A stretch of DNA of 64,000 bases. It comes from Streptomyces griseus. Lineage in GTDB: Bacteria > Actinomycetota > Actinomycetes > Streptomycetales > Streptomycetaceae. Positions 24,359 through 32,974 of this stretch are shown here, piece after piece. Position 1 is the stretch's first letter. Each line of letters begins with the position of its first letter. The position numbers and the translations under genes were made by a program. The notes under the pieces were generated by a model that was given only the letters and a program-made list of their open reading frames with translations, searched no databases and was not told where the DNA came from. The stretch covers positions 466,788-530,787 of the forward strand of contig NZ_MDKB01000004.1 of the NCBI RefSeq assembly GCF_001715295.1. Direction: 5' to 3'.

Positions 24359-25392
24359 CCTCGACCACCACCAAGCCGCCCGCCACCGCGGCACCGTCGT
24401 CCGACGCGAGCACCCGGCAGTCCCCGCTCGCGCTGCGCAGACTGCTGCACGCCCGGGAGGCCGGCGTCTTCGCCGCGCTCGTCCTGCTCTTCCTCCTGGG
24501 CACCGTGCTCTCGCCGACCTTCGCCCAGTCCGACAACCTCCTCTCGGTGGGCCAGCAGATCGCACAGATCGGCATCATGGCCGTCGGGGCGACCTTCGTC
24601 ATCCTCAACGGTGAGATCGACCTCTCGGTCGGCTCCACCTACGCGCTGTCCGCGATCTCCACCGGCATGCTCATCTCGGACGGCTGGAGCTGGCCCGCGG
24701 CCATGTTCGTCGGCCTGGCGGTCGGCGTCCTCGCCGGACTCCTCAACGGCTTGGCCGTTGTGGTCCTCGGCGTCCCGTCCTTCATCGTCACCCTCGGCAC
24801 GCTCAGCGTCTTCCGCGGCATCGCCCTGCTCATCTCCGACGGCGCCCCGATCTCGCTGAGCTCCTCCCGGCCCGGCGTCGCCGAGTTCAACCTGCTCGGC
24901 CAGGGACGGCTGTTCGGCCTCGTGCCCATGCAGTTCGTCTTCTTCGCCGCAGTCGCCGCCCTCGGTGTCGTGGTGCTGGCCCGCTCCCGCTTCGGCTTCA
25001 ACACCTACGCGGTCGGCGGCAACCAGGAGGCCGCCCGGCTCGTCGGCGTCAACGTCAAGCGGGTCAAGCTGACCGCCTTCGTCCTGTCCGGTTTCACCGC
25101 GGGCCTCGCCGGCGTCCTCGGCCTGTCCTTCCTCTCCTACGTGCAGGGCGTGACCGGACAGGGCCTGGAACTCACCGTCATCTCGGCCGTCATCATCGGC
25201 GGAGCCGCCCTCTTCGGCGGCTCCGGAACGATGTGGGGCACCGTCATCGGCGTCGCCTTCATCGGCCTCCTCCAGAACATCCTCAACATCAAGGGCATCT
25301 CGTCCTTCTGGCAGACCGTCGTCACCGGTCTCGTCATCGTCGCCGCCGTCGCGGCGGACACCTGGCAGCGCAAGCGCAAGACCCGCGCCTGA
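24355..25392 (+). CDS. Ribose-type ABC transporter permease
   Basis: A 345-aa inner-membrane permease of the RbsC/XylH family. GTG 24355 overlaps the kinase stop (GTGA). After a 35-residue Ser/Thr/Pro-rich cytosolic tail there are about nine hydrophobic segments, starting with AGVFAALVLLFLLGTVLS. The family loop GEIDLSVGSTYALSA and the region SRFGFNTYAVGGNQEAARLV are visible. It imports the sugar delivered by the lipoprotein at 25536, energised by the ATPase at 26567. Confidence 0.9.
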   Translation: MTSTTTKPPATAAPSSDASTRQSPLALRRLLHAREAGVFAALVLLFLLGTVLSPTFAQSDNLLSVGQQIAQIGIMAVGATFVILNGEIDLSVGSTYALSAISTGMLISDGWSWPAAMFVGLAVGVLAGLLNGLAVVVLGVPSFIVTLGTLSVFRGIALLISDGAPISLSSSRPGVAEFNLLGQGRLFGLVPMQFVFFAAVAALGVVVLARSRFGFNTYAVGGNQEAARLVGVNVKRVKLTAFVLSGFTAGLAGVLGLSFLSYVQGVTGQGLELTVISAVIIGGAALFGGSGTMWGTVIGVAFIGLLQNILNIKGISSFWQTVVTGLVIVAAVAADTWQRKRKTRA

Positions 25393-25535
25393 CCCACGCC
25401 GCCCCGCACCCGTACACCCCCGCGGAAGCCAGCACACCGGCACCACCGGTGACTCGGACCGCCCCGCCACCGCCGCCCCACCGGCCCTTCCTCCCCCGCC
25501 TCCTACAGACCCACGGACCCGACGAAGGAGCCCTC

Positions 25536-26567
25536 ATGTCCCCGCGCACTCTCCTCAGAAGCCTCACCGCCGCCACCGCCGCCGCCGCGGCCCTCTGTCT
25601 CACCGCGTGTGGCGCCGTCACCTCCGCCGACAGCGGCTCCGGCGGCTCCGGCGACGGCTCCTTCACGCTCGCCCCGTACATCCAGCAGCGGCTCGACGAC
25701 GACAAGCCGATGCGTATCAAGCTCAGCTACCACGACCCGTCCCTCGCCTTCGCCACGCCGATCGGCGCCGGCATGAAGAAGGCCGGCAAGGAGCTGGGCG
25801 CCGACGTCGCCCTCATCGGCCCCACCGGCGGCGACGCCGCCAAGCAGGTCTCCGAGATCCAGACGCTCATCCAGCAGAAGGCCGTCGACGGCCTTGCCGT
25901 CTCCTCCGCCTCCAGCGACGCCCTCAAGCCCGTCATCAGCCAGGCGTACAAGGCGGGCATCCCGATCATCTCCTTCAACACCGACAACCCCGACTCCGAG
26001 CAGATGGGTTTCGTCGGGCAGGACCTCAAGGGCTCCGGCAAGGCCCAGGCCGAGCAGCTGCGCAAGGACCTCACGGGCGACGTCAACGGCAAGTCCGTCG
26101 TGGTCTTCTCCGTCGACACCGGCGCCGGCTGGTCCCACGACCGCTTCAACGGCTTCAAGGAGGGCCTGGACGGCAGCGGACTGAAGATCGTCGGCCCGGT
26201 CAACGTCGGCAACGAGCCCAACAGCGCCTACAACACCGTCGAGTCCACCATGTCCGGCCAGTCCGACGTCGTCGCCGTCGCCGGCCTCGACTGCTGCTCC
26301 ACCACGGCCGCCGCCAAGTGGGTGGCCCAGTCCGGCAAGGCCGGCAACATCACCATGGGCGGCTTCGACCTGCTCACCCAGACCGCCGAGTACATCGAGC
26401 GCGGCGTCCTGAACTTCAGCATCAGCCAGAACCCGACCGAGCAGGGCTACCAGGCCGTCAAGGTGCTGCACGACTTCCTCACCGACGGCACCGAGATCAA
26501 GGGCGTGGACACCGGCGCCCAGTTCGTCACCCCAGGCAACCTCGCCGACGCGACCGTGGAGGACTGA
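25536..26567 (+). CDS. Sugar-binding lipoprotein of the ABC transporter
   Basis: A 343-aa RbsB-type periplasmic-binding-protein homologue. A lipoprotein signal ends in the lipobox LTAC with C25 as the lipidation site, so it is tethered outside the membrane. A Gly/Ser-rich linker follows (DSGSGGSGDGSF). The core reads MRIKLSYHDPSLAFATPIGA and SFNTDNPDSEQMGFVG, as in pentose-binding proteins of this class. AAGGAG at 25525-25530 supports ATG 25536. Its stop overlaps the ATPase ATG (TGATG). Confidence 0.92.
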   Translation: MSPRTLLRSLTAATAAAAALCLTACGAVTSADSGSGGSGDGSFTLAPYIQQRLDDDKPMRIKLSYHDPSLAFATPIGAGMKKAGKELGADVALIGPTGGDAAKQVSEIQTLIQQKAVDGLAVSSASSDALKPVISQAYKAGIPIISFNTDNPDSEQMGFVGQDLKGSGKAQAEQLRKDLTGDVNGKSVVVFSVDTGAGWSHDRFNGFKEGLDGSGLKIVGPVNVGNEPNSAYNTVESTMSGQSDVVAVAGLDCCSTTAAAKWVAQSGKAGNITMGGFDLLTQTAEYIERGVLNFSISQNPTEQGYQAVKVLHDFLTDGTEIKGVDTGAQFVTPGNLADATVED

Positions 26568-28135
26568 TGACCCGCGCACCCCACGACGCCTCCCCGGGTG
26601 GCCCGGACCGCACCGCGGCCCCGGGCACCGGCGGCCTGGCCGTCCAGATCCGCGGTCTCACCCGCAACTTCGGCCCGATCCGCGCCCTGCACGACGTCTC
26701 CTTCGACGTCCCCGCCGGTGACATCACCGCCCTCCTCGGGGAGAACGGCGCCGGCAAGTCGACCCTGCTCAAGATCCTGGCCGGCCTCCAGCCGCCCAGC
26801 GAGGGCAGCGTCACCGTCTTCGGCGAGGAGGTCACCTCCTTCGAACCGGCCTCCATGCTCAGCCGGCACGGCGTGGCCATCGTCCCCCAGGAACTGTCGC
26901 TGCTGCCCGACCGCACAGTCGCCGAGAACGTCCTCAGCGGCGTCGAACCCGGCAACCGCTGGTTCCCCTCCCAGCGCCGCATGCGGGAGCGCACCACCGA
27001 ACTCCTCGCCGAACTCGACCTCCACCTGGACCCCAACGCCTCCGTGCGCACTCTGGACCTGGCCACCCAGCAGCTCATCGTGGTGGCCCGCTCCCTCGCC
27101 CGCGGGTGCCGTGTCCTGATCCTGGACGAACCCACGGCCATGCTTACCCCCGCCGAGGCCGACCGCCTGTTCGCCCTCATGGGCAAGCTCAAGACCGCCG
27201 GGACGACCATGCTCTACGTCTCCCACCGCATGCCGGAGGTCTTCCGACTCGCCGACCACATCCAGGTTCTGCGCGACGGCGGCCACGTCGCCTCCTGGCG
27301 CAGCCGGGACACAACACCCGACCAGGCCGTCGCCGCCATGGTCGGCCGCGAACTGGGCCAGTTCACCCGCCGCGCCGGGGCCACCGCCACGCCCGCCGCC
27401 GAACCGGCCCTCACCGTCCGCGGACTGAGCGGCAAACGACACACGGACGTCTCCTTCAGCCTGCGCCCCGGGGAGATCCTCGGCGTCGCCGGCCTCCCCG
27501 ACTCCGGCCGCGTCGAACTGCTCCACAACCTCTTCGGCTCTGACCCGGGCACCGGCGGCACCGTGGAACTGCTCGGCGAGCCCTACCGACGGCGCAACCC
27601 CATAGCCAGCGTCGAACGCCGTCTGGCGTTCGTCCCCGGCGAGCGACGCGCCCAGGGTCTGCTGACCACGATGAGCGTCGGCGAGAACGTCGGCGCCCTC
27701 ACCACCAAGGCGTACAGCCGGCTCGGCCTGATCCGCCGCCGCGCCTTCGACGCCGCCGCCACCGATCAGGCCCAGCGGCTGCGGGTCAAGACCGCCACCA
27801 TGACCCAGCCCATCACCAGCCTGTCCGGCGGCAACCAGCAGAAGGCCGTCCTCGGCCGCTGGCTCGCCATCAACCCGGGCGTGCTCATCCTCGACGAGCC
27901 CACCCGCGGCGTGGACATCGGCGCCAAGGCCGAGATCTACGCCCAGCTCACCGCGCTCGCCGACAAGGGCCTGGCGATCCTCTGCTCCTCCTCCGACCTG
28001 CCCGAACTACTCACCCTGACCGACCGCATCGCGGTGATGAGCGAAGGCCGCCTGGTGGCCGTCGTCGACTCCGCCGACGCCACCGAGGAATCCGTGATGA
28101 CCCTCGCCACCGGGGCGGCACCGGCCGCGGCCTGA
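26567..28135 (+). CDS. Ribose-type ABC transporter ATPase (two domains)
   Basis: A 522-aa RbsA-like protein with two nucleotide-binding domains. Domain 1 has Walker A GENGAGKSTLLK, a divergent signature LDLATQQLIV and Walker B CRVLILDEPTAML. Domain 2 has the degenerate P-loop GLPDSGRVELL typical of RbsA/MglA, signature LSGGNQQKAVLGRWL and Walker B VLILDEPTRGVD. ATG 26567 shares its A with the TGA of the lipoprotein gene. It powers import through the permease at 24355. Confidence 0.92.
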   Translation: MTRAPHDASPGGPDRTAAPGTGGLAVQIRGLTRNFGPIRALHDVSFDVPAGDITALLGENGAGKSTLLKILAGLQPPSEGSVTVFGEEVTSFEPASMLSRHGVAIVPQELSLLPDRTVAENVLSGVEPGNRWFPSQRRMRERTTELLAELDLHLDPNASVRTLDLATQQLIVVARSLARGCRVLILDEPTAMLTPAEADRLFALMGKLKTAGTTMLYVSHRMPEVFRLADHIQVLRDGGHVASWRSRDTTPDQAVAAMVGRELGQFTRRAGATATPAAEPALTVRGLSGKRHTDVSFSLRPGEILGVAGLPDSGRVELLHNLFGSDPGTGGTVELLGEPYRRRNPIASVERRLAFVPGERRAQGLLTTMSVGENVGALTTKAYSRLGLIRRRAFDAAATDQAQRLRVKTATMTQPITSLSGGNQQKAVLGRWLAINPGVLILDEPTRGVDIGAKAEIYAQLTALADKGLAILCSSSDLPELLTLTDRIAVMSEGRLVAVVDSADATEESVMTLATGAAPAAA

Positions 28136-28194
28136 TCCCGCCCGCCCCGCACACCCGCCGCTCACCCTCACGCCCCACTCGAAAGGAACCCACC

Positions 28195-28650
28195 GTGAAG
28201 CGCTCCGGCATCCTCAACGCCCGACTCAGCGCGGCCCTCGCCACCCTCGGCCACACCGACCTGCTGCTCGTCGTCGACGCGGGCTTCCCCGTGCCGCGCG
28301 ACGCGCACCGCATCGACCTGGCCCTCGCCGAGAACCTGCCCGACCTGCGCACCGTCCTGGGCCTGATCGCCGACGAACTGGTCGTGGAAGGCGTGGTCCG
28401 CGCCGAGGACGTCCCGAGCCACAACCCCCGCCTCGACTCCTGGCTGCACGAGCGCTTCGCCGGCGCCGAGTTCACCACCCGCCCGCACGCCGAGGTCCTC
28501 GGCGACCTCGCCCGCGAGGCAAAAGTGGTCGTGCGCACCGGAGCCTTCGAGCCCTGGGGAAACATCGGCCTCTACTGCGGCGTCGACGCGCCCCGCTGGT
28601 TCGGCGGCGAAGGCGTCGTCGTCCCGGAGCAGTACGCCTCCAAGGTCTGA
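28195..28650 (+). CDS. rbsD: D-ribose pyranase-like protein RbsD
   Basis: A 151-aa RbsD/FucU family mutarotase. GTG 28195 follows GAAAGGAACC. Catalytic H20 and D28 are at the E. coli positions in TLGHTDLLLVVDAGFPVP, and the C-terminal NIGLYCGV region is present. RbsD speeds conversion of the pyranose to the furanose form that the kinase can use. It follows the ABC ATPase by 59 bp and precedes deoC, consistent with one transcript. Confidence 0.9.
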   Translation: MKRSGILNARLSAALATLGHTDLLLVVDAGFPVPRDAHRIDLALAENLPDLRTVLGLIADELVVEGVVRAEDVPSHNPRLDSWLHERFAGAEFTTRPHAEVLGDLAREAKVVVRTGAFEPWGNIGLYCGVDAPRWFGGEGVVVPEQYASKV

Positions 28651-28773
28651 GCCGCGCCGGCCCGCACGCGCGCGCCGACACCGTCGTCAACCCGTGGCGG
28701 CAGCCAAGGAAGAAGGCCGGCGGCCGATCCGCCGGGCTCCTGCCGCCCCCACCCACCCAAGGGAGATCACCCC

Positions 28774-29487
28774 GTGTCCGAGACCACCGTCAATACCGCC
28801 GAACTCAACCTCAGCCCGGCCGAGTTGGCGCCCTTCATCCAGCACACCAAGATCGACCCGGACGCGACGCGCAACGAGATGATCGCCCACGCCCAGGAAG
28901 CCGTCACCCACGGCTTCAACGCGGCGATGGTTCCCGCCTCCTGGCTGCCGGTCGTCGTCGCCGAACTGAAGGGAACCGGCGTCGAGGTGGCCTCCGCCCT
29001 GGACTTCCCGACCGTCGGCGTCATGACCAGCGCCGGAAAGGCCGCCGAGGCCGCCGAGATCGCCCGTCTCGGCGCCGACCAGCTCGACATCGGCGTGCAG
29101 GTCGGCTGGCTCAAGAGCGGCCGCTACGACGACTTCCGCGAGGACATCGCGGGCGTCGTTCGCGCCTGTGGCCTGCCCGTCAAGGTCATGCTGGAACTGC
29201 CTCTGCTGACCGACGCCGAGAAGGAGGCCGCAGTCGAACTCGCCATGGAGGCGGGGGCGTCCTTCTTGAAGAACGCCAGCAGCGGCCAGATCGAGACTGC
29301 GAATCCCACCAGCGTTCGTTACCTTGTTGACCGGGCACGGGAAGGGGTCCGGGTGAAGGCATCCGGCTCGATCAAGAGCTACAGCCAGGGCGTGGAGCTC
29401 CTGCGGGCGGGCGCCTCCCTCCTCGGGACCAGCGCCGGCCTGGCGATCATCACCGACTCCGGCGACGCGTCCACCGCCAGCTACTGA
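28774..29487 (+). CDS. deoC: DeoC/DERA-family aldolase
   Basis: A 237-aa class I aldolase of the deoxyribose-phosphate aldolase family. The Schiff-base Lys is K166 in SFLKNASSG, the second Lys is K195 in VKASGSI, and D105 lies in ADQLDIGVQVGWLKSG. DERA cleaves 2-deoxyribose 5-phosphate to glyceraldehyde 3-phosphate and acetaldehyde. The N-terminus (HTKIDPDATRNEM) is divergent from classic DeoC, so a related substrate is possible. GTG 28774 follows AAGGGAG. With kinase and RbsD in one operon it would complete degradation of imported deoxyribose. Confidence 0.85.
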   Translation: MSETTVNTAELNLSPAELAPFIQHTKIDPDATRNEMIAHAQEAVTHGFNAAMVPASWLPVVVAELKGTGVEVASALDFPTVGVMTSAGKAAEAAEIARLGADQLDIGVQVGWLKSGRYDDFREDIAGVVRACGLPVKVMLELPLLTDAEKEAAVELAMEAGASFLKNASSGQIETANPTSVRYLVDRAREGVRVKASGSIKSYSQGVELLRAGASLLGTSAGLAIITDSGDASTASY

Positions 29488-29499
29488 CCGCCCGCCACC

Positions 29500-29536
29500 G
29501 CCGTACCCCAGCCGCCCGCCGCGGCCGGGGTACGGC
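29500..29536 (+). terminator. Terminator after deoC
   Basis: GCCGTACCCC (29500-29509) pairs with GGGGTACGGC (29527-29536), followed by TTCC. It lies 13 bp after the deoC stop and separates the operon from the GntR gene. Confidence 0.7.
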
Positions 29537-29596
29537 TTCCGCACCGGAGCGACACCCGCCCCCCGGTGAGAGCAGAAAGAAGGAGATGCGACCACG

Positions 29597-30355
29597 GTGA
29601 CGGCCGACAAAGGCGAGCTCCCCGGCATCAAACGGGACGTCCCCACGGCGATCCACGTCCAGATCTCGGAGCACATCCGGCTGCGGATCGCCGGTGGCGA
29701 GTGGCCGCCGCACTACCGCCTCAAGAGCGAGCCGGAGCTGGCCCAGGAGTTCGGGGTCAGCCGCGGCACACTGCGCAGGGCGCTGACCACGCTGATCAAG
29801 GAGGGCCTGCTGCGCCAGGTCCGCGGCCGGGGCACCTTCGTGACCTCGACAACGATCGAACCCGCCATCGCGCAGAAGCTGAGCACCCTGTCCGAGGACT
29901 TCGCCGACCAAGGCGTGGTGACCACGACGACGGTACGCGAGTGCGCTCTGATCGCGCCGCCCAAGCCGGTCGCCGCCCTGCTGGACGTGACCCCGGGCAC
30001 CCCTGTCCTGCGCCTGGTACGAGTACGGCGCACCGAACAAGGGCCGGTCGCCCTGCTGTTCAACTTCGTGCGCACCGACCTCGCGCCCGGCATCGAGGAG
30101 GTCGACTTCACCTCCGCCAGCCTCTTCGGCGTCCTCGAGGGCACCTACGGGCTGAAGATCGCCACCGCCCGCCGCACCTTCGGCGCCGAGGCCGCCAGTA
30201 CCGACGTCGCCGTCTCCCTCGACCTCACGGAGGGCGACCCGGTCCAGTACCTCCAGCAAGTCACCTATCTCGCCGACGACCGGCCCGTCGAATACTCCGA
30301 CGTCTGGATCCACAGCGGCCGGCTCCGGGTCACCTCCCTCCTGTTGCGCCGCTGA
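29597..30355 (+). CDS. GntR-family regulator, HutC/UTRA type
   Basis: A 252-aa regulator. The winged HTH at residues 18-85 includes LAQEFGVSRGTLRRALTTLI and RQVRGRGTFV. A UTRA ligand-binding domain follows to the C-terminus, ending in PVEYSDVWIHSGRLRV. GTG 29597 follows AGAAGGAGAT. Its position at the end of the pentose operon, with its own terminator at 30396-30427, suggests that it represses the promoter at 23371, probably relieved by a phosphosugar. This is inferred from position. Confidence 0.88.
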   Translation: MTADKGELPGIKRDVPTAIHVQISEHIRLRIAGGEWPPHYRLKSEPELAQEFGVSRGTLRRALTTLIKEGLLRQVRGRGTFVTSTTIEPAIAQKLSTLSEDFADQGVVTTTTVRECALIAPPKPVAALLDVTPGTPVLRLVRVRRTEQGPVALLFNFVRTDLAPGIEEVDFTSASLFGVLEGTYGLKIATARRTFGAEAASTDVAVSLDLTEGDPVQYLQQVTYLADDRPVEYSDVWIHSGRLRVTSLLLRR

Positions 30356-30395
30356 CCACGGTAGGGAGCCGTCCGATCGCCCGGACACACGAGGC

Positions 30396-30427
30396 CCCGG
30401 GCGGTGGGGGGCCACCGACCGCCCGGG
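30396..30427 (+). terminator. Terminator after the GntR gene
   Basis: CCCGGGCGGT (30396-30405) and ACCGCCCGGG (30418-30427) form a 10-bp stem with a 12-nt loop, 41 bp after the GntR stop. Confidence 0.6.
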
Positions 30428-30542
30428 CACACCGGCCCCCGAACCGCCGGAGGGGACGTCCGTCCGGCCCAAGGGCGGGCGGCCTGCCCAAGCCCTCTCC
30501 ACGCGGCCGCGCGGGGGCGGCCCGGGGGCCCTGTCGGAGGGA

Positions 30543-30735
30543 TCAGTCCAGCAGTGCGGTCGCGTCGACTTCGACGAGGAGGTCCGGCATGAAGAGGTAC
30601 TCGACCCCGATGAGGGAGGCCGGCGGCATGGGATGCCGGAGGCCGGTCTCGTCGGCGACGGCCTCGACGCCGGCCATCAAGTCGCCGATCCTCTCCGGGC
30701 TCCACCGGCTCACGTAGAAGGTCAGGGTGGTGCAT
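30543..30735 (-). pseudogene. RidA/YjgF-family C-terminal fragment
   Basis: The minus strand reads TLTFYVSRWSPERIGDLMAG, then PPASLIGVEYLFMPDLLVEV and a stop at 30543. This is the C-terminal half of a RidA family enamine/imine deaminase (P-x-x-S-x-I-G-V). Upstream codons do not continue the family, so the N-terminal half is lost. Confidence 0.7.
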
Positions 30736-31004
30736 CTCCCCCATGCTGACCTCGACCACTGAGGTTTTCAGGGTGGGGTCGGTGGGTTGATGGCCAGTCT
30801 TGCTCAGGTATGCACCGCCGAGGAACAAGATGGTACCGATCGAGTCCGGTTCGGGGTCACGGGCTTTGACGGACCCGACCCGTACGCCCTCGCCGGCCGG
30901 CCACCGCACTGGCTCTGCGTCGCTACAGCCACGGCGGAAGCCGGCCACACGATCCCGCGCCGCGCGGCCGGCCCCGACGGGCGCTCGCCCCCACTGCTCA
31001 CGGC
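30736..31004. other. Intergenic sequence, unassigned
   Basis: A minus-strand reading (GTILFLGGAYLSKTG) near 30755-30830 looks coding by third-position composition but matches no family I recognise. It is probably another fragment next to the RidA remnant. Confidence 0.3.
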
Positions 31005-31511
31005 CTACGCGTGGCTCCGATGCCCCCAGCTGTACACGGGGTCGGTTCCGTCACGTCGCGAGGCGACCCAGTCGGGAGCCAGGCCGTCGGCCATGCGGAC
31101 GACGCGCGACTCGTCGAACACGACGACCCGGTCGGCGATGCCCCAGGAACCGTCGCGACGCTCGAACCGGTCGACGTATCGGCAGCGGATGATCGCCAGA
31201 TCCTGCCCCCCGCCGGGTTCGGCGGGGGCCTGCCGCAGGAAACACAGGCAGTACGACTCGACGTCGGCACTGTGCTCGCCCGTGAATTCCACCAGCACGT
31301 TGGAGACGAAGTGCTGGGAGGAGTCGATGGTGCGGTGCCGGGCGCGGATGTCCTCGACGAGCCCGGCGGCGTCCCCCGTGTACCCGCCGTGGACGTCGAC
31401 CGCGTCGTCGAAGTAGCAGGCCGCTACGGCGTCGTAATCCAGTCGGTCCACCGCCCGGGCGTAGCGGAACAGGACGTCCTGGATCTCGAAACGGTCGTCG
31501 GCGCGGCTCAT
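31005..31511 (-). CDS. SnoaL-like polyketide-cyclase/dehydratase fold protein
   Basis: A 168-aa NTF2-like protein of the SnoaL_4 type: DVLFRYARAVDRLDYDAVAA, DVHGGYTG and HFVSNVLVEF. The family includes scytalone-dehydratase-like and bile-acid 7-dehydratase-like (BaiE) enzymes as well as ring-hydroxylating dioxygenase beta-like folds. It overlaps the upstream flavoprotein gene by ATGA (31508-31511), so it is the last gene of a leftward operon. A dehydration or isomerisation step on a cyclic substrate is a reasonable guess. Catalytic residues cannot be assigned with confidence. Confidence 0.85.
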   Translation of the reverse strand: MSRADDRFEIQDVLFRYARAVDRLDYDAVAACYFDDAVDVHGGYTGDAAGLVEDIRARHRTIDSSQHFVSNVLVEFTGEHSADVESYCLCFLRQAPAEPGGGQDLAIIRCRYVDRFERRDGSWGIADRVVVFDESRVVRMADGLAPDWVASRRDGTDPVYSWGHRSHA

Positions 31512-32974
31512 GCGGGGGCCTTGTCGGTCGGGGATGAGGACGCGACCGCGAGGGCGGCCGCCTCACGGCCGGCGACCCGGCCGAGTACCAGCGCGTGGGC
31601 TACGGAGTTGCCGCCGCCCACATAGCGTTCGCCGAGGATTCCGCCGGCTGCCTCGCCTGCCGCGTACAGGCCTGGCATAGCCCGGCCGTCGGTGCCCAGC
31701 ACCCGGGTCCGGGCGTCCACCTCGAGGCCGGTGTGGGTGCAGACCAGTTCGGCGGGGAGCATCCGCACCGCGAAGAACGGTCCGTTCGCTATCGGGGCGA
31801 GGTGTGGGTCGGCGCCCTTGGCGGCGAGGGATTCGTGGCGCAGGTAGTCCTCGTCCGTGCCGTCGGCGAACAGGGCGTTGAAGCGGGTGACGCTCGCGGT
31901 CAGGTGATCCGGGGGCACCTCCATCAGGTCCGCGAGTCGCTCGAGGGTGTCGGCGCGCAGGACGACGCCCTTGGCGACCTCTTCCAGGATCCGGTCGGCG
32001 TCCCAGTCGGCGTAGCCGGAGGGCAGGGACAGGCGGGCGTCGTCGTCGAACACGGACCAGACCCAGCCGCCGTGGTCCTTGAGGATGCCCGGGCTGACGG
32101 CGTACGGGGCGTCCTCGTCCATGCAGCGTCGGCCGTCCAGGCCGACGTGGATGCGGGAGGCGGGCGGGAATCCGCTCTGCCAGTGGTGGTACCGCTGGAA
32201 TTCGGCGGTCACCAGGAGCAGGCCCCAGCCCTGGCCGAACAGTGCGAGGCCGTGTCGCTCGGCGATGCCGACGTGGTCGCCCCGTGAGCCGGGCGCGGCC
32301 ACCACGAACAGCGCGTCCCCGGCGGTCTCGGCGTCGGGAAGGAACCGGCGGACCAGGTCGGGGTCGGCCGCGAGGCCGCCGCTGGCGATGACGACGGCCG
32401 GGGCGGTCGCCTCCTCACCGTCCAGGAGGACGCCGCGGACGGCGCCGTCCCGTACCACCAGGTCCTCCACCCGGCTGCCGAGGGCCAGGTCCACATGGAG
32501 TCGTGCGCGGGCCTTGTCGAGCACCTGCACCAGTCCGTAGCCCTGGTCCTTGGGGACGTGGCCTCGCCAGACGTCCTCCACGCCGGCTCGGGTGAGTCCC
32601 GGCTGGTGGGCGCTGCGCGAGACCTGGGCGGGTATCTCGACTCCGAGTTCGAGCAACCACTCGACGGTGCTGCTGGACTCCTCGCAGAACATCCTGACGG
32701 GGCCGGGCCGGACCCGCCAGCCGTTCAGGTCCATGTAGTGCTGGAACATGCGGAGCGGCGAGTCGTCGATGCCGAGGCTGTCCTGGACGCTGGTGGCCGA
32801 GGCGGTCAGCAGCCCGGCGGAGAGCTGGGTGGATCCGCCGATCTCGTCCTCGGCCTCCAGCAGCAGTACGCGTGCGCCCGCCTGGGCGGCCGAGACGGAG
32901 GCCGCCAGGCCGGCGCCGCCTGCGCCGACCACGATGACGTCGTAGTCGTATGCGGTGTCGTGGGGTTCAGACAT
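31508..32974 (-). CDS. FAD-dependent dehydrogenase, fumarate reductase / 3-ketosteroid dehydrogenase type
   Basis: A 488-aa flavoprotein. The N-terminal dinucleotide fold is YDVIVVGAGGAGLAASVSAA (residues 11-30), followed by EAEDEIGGSTQLSAG. The FAD-binding C-terminal motif is GLYAAGEAAGGILG and YVGGGNSVAHALV. Members include succinate/fumarate reductases, 3-ketosteroid 1-dehydrogenases and urocanate reductases, which insert or remove a C=C bond next to a carbonyl. It overlaps both neighbours (8 bp with the SDR upstream, ATGA with the SnoaL gene downstream), so these genes act together. The substrate is unknown; an alicyclic ketone made by the SDRs is plausible. Confidence 0.88.
   Translation of the reverse strand: MSEPHDTAYDYDVIVVGAGGAGLAASVSAAQAGARVLLLEAEDEIGGSTQLSAGLLTASATSVQDSLGIDDSPLRMFQHYMDLNGWRVRPGPVRMFCEESSSTVEWLLELGVEIPAQVSRSAHQPGLTRAGVEDVWRGHVPKDQGYGLVQVLDKARARLHVDLALGSRVEDLVVRDGAVRGVLLDGEEATAPAVVIASGGLAADPDLVRRFLPDAETAGDALFVVAAPGSRGDHVGIAERHGLALFGQGWGLLLVTAEFQRYHHWQSGFPPASRIHVGLDGRRCMDEDAPYAVSPGILKDHGGWVWSVFDDDARLSLPSGYADWDADRILEEVAKGVVLRADTLERLADLMEVPPDHLTASVTRFNALFADGTDEDYLRHESLAAKGADPHLAPIANGPFFAVRMLPAELVCTHTGLEVDARTRVLGTDGRAMPGLYAAGEAAGGILGERYVGGGNSVAHALVLGRVAGREAAALAVASSSPTDKAPA

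Noticed and set aside
24355..25470. Long minus-strand open frames opposite the permease and kinase of the pentose operon
   Set aside because: They are acidic low-complexity readings complementary to genes with clear family motifs.
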